Shown here one piece after another: positions 8,076 to 14,250 of a stretch of DNA of 38,907 nucleotides. The stretch's first letter is position 1. Each line of letters opens with the position of its first letter. The DNA lies in the NCBI GenBank assembly GCA_903834135.1, contig CAILHZ010000003.1:1-38907 (forward strand), read 5' to 3'. The position numbers and the translations under genes were made by a program. The notes beneath the pieces were generated by a model, which had not been told where the DNA came from, searched no databases, and worked only from the letters and a program-made list of their open reading frames with translations. Origin of the DNA: an uncultured Opitutia bacterium (GTDB taxonomy: Bacteria > Verrucomicrobiota > Verrucomicrobiia > Opitutales > Opitutaceae).

Positions 8076-8883
8076 AATTGGGGGTGGGTGCGCGCCACGC
8101 ACTCTTTCCCGGCGCATACATTGGGCGCTCTCGCTTTCGCGGGCCGTATGCTCCCCGACGCTACTCTCCGCGGCATGCGAAGTTATCGATCTCATAGCGG
8201 GATCGCTCCTATCATTACTGATTGGAGTTTATTGAGTGAGGCTTTTTCGCCTAGTTCGGTCATTCTCTGCCGAGAATGGCACGCTAAACGAGGTGCAGAC
8301 ACGCCTGTATTGCGTTTCTTGCGTCGGCACCTTTACCGCAAGGACAGCACCGGTGTTTAGCCGGCCGTTTGCCCTGCGTTTCGGGTCTAGCCTCTTAACT
8401 CTCAAGCTGCTTTCGCCTTACAGTAGGGTGAAGTGTTTTTCACTCCGCCCCGTTTGAGGAGGTTTTACGGACTTTGCCTGATCCGCTCGCTCCGCGCTGT
8501 TGCATTTCCTTTGCGCGCCCAGAAGTTTTTTAAGGATCCGGGCCTTTTGGCGGGGTCGTCCCGCCGAGAAACACAACTGCGTTCTGGTCATTTGCAGTTG
8601 CAGCTAAAACCCTCTGGGTCACTGCGTCTGGCACAAGGGATCGAAACTTTCCCAGATGCCTAACGTTAGCTCGTATACGGTTTCTAATCGTATCTCGCTT
8701 CCTAGCTCCTGATTTCATGATACTGGGCCGGTCATGACACCGGCCAGAGGAACTGGTGATAGTGCCTACCGTTTACGTTTTTAGACGTTCGTTTAGGGGA
8801 TGGAGGCACCAGCTGCCACCATCCTTTGCCCGGTCACCCGGGATTATCCCAGTCGTTCTATGGGTGGGTTTTTCATGCCACCT
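8038..8883 (-). ncRNA. Large structured non-coding RNA, unassigned class (5' end approximate)
   Basis: No credible coding frame crosses this GC-enriched stretch, and the minus-strand transcript folds densely. From 5' to 3' on the minus strand, hairpins can be drawn at 8863-8882, 8829-8842 (GTGA tetraloop), 8798-8824 (GGATGG/CCATCC plus GGCA/TGCC), 8726-8745, 8630-8660, 8574-8600 (7 bp), 8549-8565 (6 bp), 8426-8450, 8404-8419 (GAAA loop), 8318-8342, 8261-8278 (7 bp), 8239-8252, 8114-8151 (with an inner CGC-GAAA-GCG) and 8088-8102. A perfect 13-bp terminator ends it. One helix (8318-8342) has a loop segment that pairs with 8291-8296, forming a pseudoknot. I found no tRNA-like ends (tmRNA) and no P4 or conserved RNase P core. 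The 5' end could lie anywhere from about 8745 to 8990. Function unknown. Confidence 0.6.
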
Positions 8884-8964
8884 AAGGTTGCGACTGTTCT
8901 ATCAAGGAACGAGGAAGACAATCTACCTTTCTGCATCGAAAAGAAAGAATTTCTTCTTCTCAAT

Positions 8965-9024
8965 TTATTCACCGATTTTAAATGTGAATAACCTGAGAAT
9001 AAAGTTTTACACCACTTATTCACA
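8965..9024. promoter_or_regulatory. Cluster of four DnaA-box-like 9-mers in AT-rich DNA
   Basis: Against the consensus TTWTNCACA there are two exact matches: TTATTCACA at 9016-9024 (plus) and 8983-8991 (minus, read as TGTGAATAA). Two one-mismatch copies are TTATTCACC at 8965-8973 and TTTTACACC at 9005-9013. They lie in a very AT-rich 90-bp intergenic segment between the leftward RNA and rightward hrpB. They could be DnaA regulatory sites or part of a replication origin; neither dnaA nor dnaN is in the window. On the minus strand, TTGTGA and TTATTC with a 17-bp spacer (roughly 8993-9021) could also be an RNA promoter overlapping the boxes. Confidence 0.45.
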
Positions 9025-9048
9025 ATTTTAGACACTTGCACTTAAGCT

Positions 9049-11649
9049 GTGTCTTTGAAGATAAACGTCGTAGTGATCGATCCAAAAACACTTCCTATTT
9101 ATGAGTTAGAGTCCGCACTGATTGCGGGCATTAAATCGACCGGACGTGTTATTGTTCAAGCTCCGACAGGTTCTGGTAAATCAACTCAGATTCCTCAGAT
9201 GCTTTTAGCTCATGGAATTGCTGAGGATAAAGGAGAGATAGTTGTCTTACAACCAAGACGGCTTGCTGCGCGTTTACTTGCAAAACGAGTTGCTGAAGAA
9301 TTAAAGACGCCACTAGGAGAACGTGTTGGTTATCAAATTAGACTAGAATCTCGAGTGAGTGATAAAACACGCATTCGATTTGTCACCGAGGGAATACTTT
9401 TAAGAAGTATGGCATTTGATCCCACGCTTAGAGGCGTGAAAGTAGTCGTCTTTGATGAATTCCATGAAAGACACCTCTATGGAGATATATCACTTGCACG
9501 TGCAAAACAAATTCAGGAAACAACACGCCCTGATTTGAAGATAGTTGTCATGTCAGCTACGTTAGAGACTTCAATTCTTAAGGGTTACCTAAATCCCTGC
9601 ACAATTTTAACCTCACAAGGACGCAGTTTCCCTGTAAGAATTAATTATCTTACTTCAGCAGTTAACTTTGAATCGGAAAGTGTTTGGGATGTTGCTGCAC
9701 AAGCCTGCGAGCAGATTGTAAAAGATACTTCAGGAGATGTGCTTATTTTCATGCCTGGTGCCTATGAAATTTCTCGTACAGTTCAGGCAATTCAGAGTTC
9801 TCGCAACCTAAGAGACTTTATCTGTTTTCCACTCCACGGAGAACTCTCTTCAGATGCACAAGATAAAGCTGTAGCTCAATATGATGATAGAAAAATTATT
9901 GTCTCAACTAATGTTGCTGAAACCTCCCTTACAATTGACGGAGTTACAGCCATTGTAGATAGCGGCTTAGCCCGCATTGCACGGTTTGACCCACATAGGG
10001 GTATTAACACACTGTTAGTAGAGAAAATATCAGCTGCGAGTGCTGATCAAAGAGCAGGTCGTGCAGGAAGAACAGCCCCTGGCGTCTGTCTACGACTCTG
10101 GACAGAGAAAGAACATGCAAATAGGTCACTACAAGAATTACCGGAAGTTAAACGCCTAGATTTATCCGAAGTAGTACTCACACTTAAATCGACAGGTATT
10201 AAAGATATTGTTCAATTTCCGTGGCTTGAAAAACCAGAACCTAAAGCCTTAGAACAAGCGGAAATTCTCCTTAAAGATTTAGGTGCATTAGCCGTTTCTA
10301 AAACTGACCTAGTAGGTGAGTCATCCATTACAGCTTTAGGTATACGGATGCTTAAATTCCCTGTGCATCCTAGGTATTCTCGCATGTTCCTTGCAGCAGA
10401 AGAACGTGGCTGTGTTCGCTCGGTTGCCCTTATGGCAGCTCTTACTCAGGGACGCAGTTTCTTACTACGCAATGTCGCTAAAGATATTGAAGCAAATAGA
10501 GAATCGCTTTTTGGAGAGGAACATCAAAGTGACTTCTTCTTACTGATGCGGGCATGGAAATATGCAGATCAAAATAATTACAGTTTAGATGCCTGTAGAA
10601 AATTAGGTATTCATGCTCAAGGGGCTAGACAAGTAGGTCCTCTATTTGAACAGTTTTTAGAAATAGCTAAGAAAGAAAATTTAGATTTAATTGAATCTAA
10701 CGATAAATCTTCAACTCGAGGTGACGAGATTCGCAAATGTGTCTTGGCGGGGTTTTCAGATCAATTAGCACGTAGATGTGATTCTGGCACCTTGCGTTGT
10801 GATTTAGTTCACAAGCGTAAAGGCTTATTGGCTAGAGAAAGCGCTATCCAGAAATCTAACTTATTTGTAGCTGCAGAAATTACAGAAGTAGGAGGTAGAG
10901 GAGGAGAGGTAAGTGTTCTATTAAATCTCGCAACAGCTATTGAAGAATCATGGCTTAAAGAATTATTTCCTCAAGATTTCTCAGATGTAAAGACAGTCTC
11001 CTTTGATGAAGATGCTAAGCGAGTTGTTGCACGTAAAGAAAAGCGCTTTAGAGATCTCATCCTAGAATCTCGAATGAGTGAGGATGTCCCTCTAGATAAA
11101 GCAGCCCAAATTCTAACCAAGGAAGTGATTGCCGAGCGAATCAAGATCGAGGCCTGGGATGAAACAGTTGAGCAGTGGATAGTCAGAGTAAATCGCTTAG
11201 CAGAGTGGTTCCCTGAACTAGAAGTAAATAAGTTATCAGAAAACGACCGTGCGACACTCATTGAACAGATCTGTTACGGAGAAACAAGTGTGCGTGAAGT
11301 AAGAAATAAAGATGTGATGCCAGTACTTTTAGATTGGCTTACTCAAGAGCAGCTCAGTGTCTTAGATGTTTATTTACCTGTTAAACTCACAATGGCTAAT
11401 GGTAGAAAATCAGTTATCTCGTACACAAAGGACGGTCCTCCTATATTAAGTGCACGCATTCAAGAACTTTACGGAGTTGAGGGAAAATTCACACTCGGGC
11501 ATGGAAGAGTACCCGTAAAAATTGAAGTCTTAGCTCCTAATCATAGACCCATACAAGTAACCGACGACTTAACACGGTTTTGGAGTGAGATTTACCCTAA
11601 AATCAAAATTGAACTCTCACGCAAATATCCACGCCATGAGTGGCGTTAA
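9049..11649 (+). CDS. hrpB: ATP-dependent RNA helicase, HrpB family (DEAH-type)
   Basis: This 866-residue superfamily 2 helicase starts at GTG. Walker A is near 39-46 (APTGSGKSTQIPQ), motif II is DEFHERHLYGD near 135 (the DEFH form typical of HrpB), motif III is SATLE, motif V is VSTNVAETSLTIDG near 284, and motif VI is QRAGRAGRTAPG near 336. HA2/winged-helix regions follow, then the HrpB-specific C-terminal domain. The protein ends in the KYPRHEW segment, close to the family's usual YPKHPWP end. Family function is poorly defined, likely RNA remodelling. It starts 25 bp after the DnaA-box cluster and ends only 3 bp from the convergent speA stop. Confidence 0.9.
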   Translation: MSLKINVVVIDPKTLPIYELESALIAGIKSTGRVIVQAPTGSGKSTQIPQMLLAHGIAEDKGEIVVLQPRRLAARLLAKRVAEELKTPLGERVGYQIRLESRVSDKTRIRFVTEGILLRSMAFDPTLRGVKVVVFDEFHERHLYGDISLARAKQIQETTRPDLKIVVMSATLETSILKGYLNPCTILTSQGRSFPVRINYLTSAVNFESESVWDVAAQACEQIVKDTSGDVLIFMPGAYEISRTVQAIQSSRNLRDFICFPLHGELSSDAQDKAVAQYDDRKIIVSTNVAETSLTIDGVTAIVDSGLARIARFDPHRGINTLLVEKISAASADQRAGRAGRTAPGVCLRLWTEKEHANRSLQELPEVKRLDLSEVVLTLKSTGIKDIVQFPWLEKPEPKALEQAEILLKDLGALAVSKTDLVGESSITALGIRMLKFPVHPRYSRMFLAAEERGCVRSVALMAALTQGRSFLLRNVAKDIEANRESLFGEEHQSDFFLLMRAWKYADQNNYSLDACRKLGIHAQGARQVGPLFEQFLEIAKKENLDLIESNDKSSTRGDEIRKCVLAGFSDQLARRCDSGTLRCDLVHKRKGLLARESAIQKSNLFVAAEITEVGGRGGEVSVLLNLATAIEESWLKELFPQDFSDVKTVSFDEDAKRVVARKEKRFRDLILESRMSEDVPLDKAAQILTKEVIAERIKIEAWDETVEQWIVRVNRLAEWFPELEVNKLSENDRATLIEQICYGETSVREVRNKDVMPVLLDWLTQEQLSVLDVYLPVKLTMANGRKSVISYTKDGPPILSARIQELYGVEGKFTLGHGRVPVKIEVLAPNHRPIQVTDDLTRFWSEIYPKIKIELSRKYPRHEWR

Positions 11650-11652
11650 GTT

Positions 11653-13599
11653 TTAAGTTTTCTTCTTTTTACGAGCAGGAGTGCGGTCAATATTCAGATA
11701 CGTCTTATCAAGCATTTGGGTTTCAAACATCTCAAGTAGTCGAACACCTTCACGTGGTTTGATCTGATCTTTACGTGTAGCAGCATCAATCATTACCTTC
11801 ATGCGCCTTGCTAAATCTTCTTTTTGATATTGAACACCTTCAATAACATCAGCGATCTGACTACCGCGTAAGGTTTCTTCGATATAGAAGCCGTTAGGTT
11901 CATCATCTTCTAAGAAGACATGCACTTCATCCACACGGCCAAACAAGTTGTGTAAATCACCCATGATGTCTTGATAGGCACCTGTGAGGAATATACCCAA
12001 GTAATAAGGCTTACTATTTAAAGGATGCAGTCTGACATATTCTTTAACGTCTTGCAGATCAATAAAGCTACTTATCTTACCGTCAGAGTCACAGGTAATG
12101 TCTACTAATATAGCATTAACACTTGGCTTCTCTTTGAGTCTATGCAGAGGAGCAATAGGAAAAAGTTGCTTCAACGCCCAATGATCTAGCAAAGATTGAA
12201 ACACACTAAAATTACATACATACTGATCTGCGAGCATTGCCTCTAGATCGTGTAGTTCTTCAGGAATATAACCTGTCTTAGTACCTTCCTTTGCAATCTC
12301 TTCACAGATTTGCCAGAAAATAGATTCTGCTGCGGCACGATTTTCGAGATCAAGGTAACCTAAATTAAATAAAGAAAACGCTTCTTCTTTTTTCTGAATT
12401 GCATCATGGAAACGTTCTAATCTTCCAAGCTTAGTTTTATTCTTAAGCATCACCTCAAGATCAGTGACGATTTTATGTTTAACCTTAGGTTGATGCTTTT
12501 GACCTAGTGATTCACGTTTACTGATTCGCTCAAACACTTCGATGACTAACATAGAGTGGGGTGCTACAACAGCGCGTCCTGACTCACTCACAATATCAGG
12601 TTCTGCAACACCAGTATCTTTACAAATTTCTTTTATATTAAAGACCACATCGCGTGCATACTCTTCCATCGAGTAGTTCATCGAACTTTCGAAATTGGTA
12701 CGTGATCCGTCATAATCAATGCCAAGGCCACCTCCCACATCAAGGTATCCCATAGGGAAACCCATTTTAGTGAGCTGACAATAAAAGCGGGTCGCTTCAA
12801 TGACCGCATTTTTGATGGTTATAATATTGGGTACTTGTGAGCCGATATGGAAATGCACGAGACGTAAGCACTGTGTGAACTTAACCGCCTTTAATTTTTC
12901 GCAGGCAAATAAAATTTCAGCAGTATTAAGCCCAAATTTTGCATTTTCTCCAGTAGAAGTAGCCCATTTACCCTCGCCCCGCGTCTGCAGTTTTGCACGA
13001 AATCCTATCATTGGTTTAACACCTGTTTCCTGAGACAGTTTAATAATTTCATCTAACTCGGAAAGTTGCTCAACGACTAAGATAACTTTCTTACCAAGCT
13101 TACGTCCCAACAAAGCAAGCCGGATGTAATCATGGTCTTTATAGCCGTTACAAATAATCAGCCGATTGGCACCTTCATGCATCGCCAAGGCAATGACTAG
13201 TTCTGGTTTTGAACCCGCTTCAAGGCCGTAGCTAAATTCCTTACCCGCTGCTACAATCTCATCTACGACTTCACGTAATTGATTTACCTTAATTGGAAAT
13301 ACTCCTCGGTATTCGCCTTTATAACCTTCGTCGCGAATAGCTTTCTGAAAAGTTTGATTTAATTGAATTACCCTGTGCCTGAGTAAATCTTGGAATCGTA
13401 TGACTAGGGGAGCACTTAATCCCATACCAACAGCTTCATCCACTACATCGGTCACACGAATTTGCCTGTCATCAGCTAGCGGGTGTACGTTTACAAAGCC
13501 GTCCGAATCGACTGCAAAATGCCCAGCTCCCCACCGTTTAAAGCCGTAGAGCTCTTCGGATTTAGCGGCTGACCAACTGGACGATTGTTTACTTTTCAA
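11653..13599 (-). CDS. speA: Biosynthetic arginine decarboxylase
   Basis: SpeA is a PLP enzyme converting arginine to agmatine, the first step of the agmatine route to putrescine. Its 648 residues match the family. The PLP lysine lies in FPIKVNQ (Lys104), the phosphate-binding glycine loop in VGGGLGIDYDG near 285, and the catalytic cysteine in VDITCDSDG (Cys503). The C-terminal SpeA helical domain ends in RTPARKKKKT. The start is a TTG at 13599, because no ATG or GTG precedes the family-conserved YGFKRWGAGHFAV segment; a CATATT hexamer sits 6 nt upstream. No agmatinase or agmatine deiminase is in the window. The 3-bp gap to hrpB leaves no room for separate terminators. Confidence 0.95.
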   Translation of the reverse strand: MKSKQSSSWSAAKSEELYGFKRWGAGHFAVDSDGFVNVHPLADDRQIRVTDVVDEAVGMGLSAPLVIRFQDLLRHRVIQLNQTFQKAIRDEGYKGEYRGVFPIKVNQLREVVDEIVAAGKEFSYGLEAGSKPELVIALAMHEGANRLIICNGYKDHDYIRLALLGRKLGKKVILVVEQLSELDEIIKLSQETGVKPMIGFRAKLQTRGEGKWATSTGENAKFGLNTAEILFACEKLKAVKFTQCLRLVHFHIGSQVPNIITIKNAVIEATRFYCQLTKMGFPMGYLDVGGGLGIDYDGSRTNFESSMNYSMEEYARDVVFNIKEICKDTGVAEPDIVSESGRAVVAPHSMLVIEVFERISKRESLGQKHQPKVKHKIVTDLEVMLKNKTKLGRLERFHDAIQKKEEAFSLFNLGYLDLENRAAAESIFWQICEEIAKEGTKTGYIPEELHDLEAMLADQYVCNFSVFQSLLDHWALKQLFPIAPLHRLKEKPSVNAILVDITCDSDGKISSFIDLQDVKEYVRLHPLNSKPYYLGIFLTGAYQDIMGDLHNLFGRVDEVHVFLEDDEPNGFYIEETLRGSQIADVIEGVQYQKEDLARRMKVMIDAATRKDQIKPREGVRLLEMFETQMLDKTYLNIDRTPARKKKKT

Positions 13600-13755
13600 A
13601 GCAGAAATATGGGATAAATGGCGTAACGAACGTAGGATTAAGGACTAAAATGGACCAAAAATCGAGAAAAGGTGAGCCTAAAGTGAGCTTTTTTACGTTA
13701 AAATGAGGTCCTTTAGACCTTTGGTTCGGGCTTGCTTTCAAGGGGTTAGAAAGGG

Positions 13756-13784
13756 TTGAATAGACCTTCATACTTCTTTCATAT
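13756..13784 (+). promoter_or_regulatory. Candidate promoter for yajC-secDF
   Basis: TTGAAT (13756-13761) and TCATAT (13779-13784) are separated by 17 bp. Transcription would start near 13791, about 15 nt before the yajC ATG. It lies in the 207-bp divergent region shared with speA. The rest of that region has a short AGGTC/GACCT hairpin near 13706-13722 and no gene. Pattern-based only. Confidence 0.4.
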
Positions 13785-13806
13785 CTATCAATAAGTAATT
13801 CTGAAT

Positions 13807-14148
13807 ATGTCCCTGTTCACAAACACCCCCTTTATCGCACAAAGTTCTGCCGCTCCAGCTGCACCTGGTGGAGGTAGCTTCCAACTGTTATTTTTCGGAT
13901 TTTTGATCGCAGCGATGTATTTTTTAATGATCGCACCTCAGCGCAAAAAACAAAAGCAACATGAAGAGATGCTTAAGGCGATTAAGTCAGGTGATCAAAT
14001 TCTTACTTCTGCAGGTATCTTCGGAACAATCACTAACGTAAAAGACGACCGCTTTATTGTTCGTATCTCAGATGAAACCAAAATTGAAATCGCAAAGGGT
14101 TTCGTTCAGTCAGTGATTACAAAGCCTGACACCGAGGAGACGAAGTAA
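13807..14148 (+). CDS. yajC: Preprotein translocase auxiliary subunit YajC
   Basis: This 113-residue single-pass inner-membrane protein associates with SecDF. It has a short Ala/Pro/Gly-rich N-terminus and a membrane helix at about 25-44 (LLFFGFLIAAMYFLMI). The conserved APQRKKQKQHEEMLKAIKSG follows at about 43-62, where YajC proteins carry their characteristic basic helix, and then a small beta domain (GDQILTSAGIFGTITNV, RFIVRISD). It lies 102 bp upstream of secDF on the same strand, the usual arrangement. Two hairpins occupy the gap. Confidence 0.94.
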   Translation: MSLFTNTPFIAQSSAAPAAPGGGSFQLLFFGFLIAAMYFLMIAPQRKKQKQHEEMLKAIKSGDQILTSAGIFGTITNVKDDRFIVRISDETKIEIAKGFVQSVITKPDTEETK

Positions 14149-14160
14149 TTTTAAACTTAC

Positions 14161-14221
14161 GCCTTGGAGTTTATTCCAAGGCTAAAGGCTCATCGTTATC
14201 CCTTCTGGATTAATGAGCCTT
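14161..14221 (+). promoter_or_regulatory. Two tandem hairpins between yajC and secDF
   Basis: Hairpin 1 is GCCTTGG (14161-14167) with CCAAGGC (14176-14182). Hairpin 2 is AAGGCTCAT (14185-14193) with ATGAGCCTT (14213-14221), a 9-bp stem with a 19-nt loop. Neither is followed by a T-run, so they are not standard terminators. They may be an RNA stability or processing element, or an attenuator, setting YajC:SecDF ratio. Confidence 0.5.
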
Positions 14222-14250
14222 AAGTCCAAGCCTTTAACCAATACACATCC

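Noticed and set aside
8400..8420. SRP-RNA-like GAAAGCAGC
   Set aside because: The flanking symmetric-loop sequence of SRP domain IV is absent and the local fold is a GNRA hairpin.
8380..8520. Similarity to parts of RNase P RNA (ATGCAACAGC, GGATCAGGCAAAG, GGCGAAAGC and TTAAGAG on the minus strand)
   Set aside because: The hallmark GGAAAGTCC and AGAACCCGGCTTA blocks that form helix P4 are missing, and the fragments are short. A covariance-model search would settle it.
8530..8640. Tag-like peptide frame on the minus strand containing ANDQNAVV, resembling the start of a tmRNA tag
   Set aside because: The frame does not end in the usual LAA, and no tRNA-like acceptor with T-loop or the GGTTTCGAC-type 5' end is found on either side, in normal or permuted order. 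The bases form a simple 7-bp hairpin (8574-8600).
8088..8718. Short ORFs of 60-90 residues on both strands in the structured RNA
   Set aside because: They overlap one another in different frames, contain no motif and lie over hairpin arms; treated as chance frames in GC-rich RNA.
13589..13771. 60-residue minus-strand frame upstream of speA
   Set aside because: It occupies the yajC/speA promoter region, has no motif and overlaps the speA start; treated as chance.
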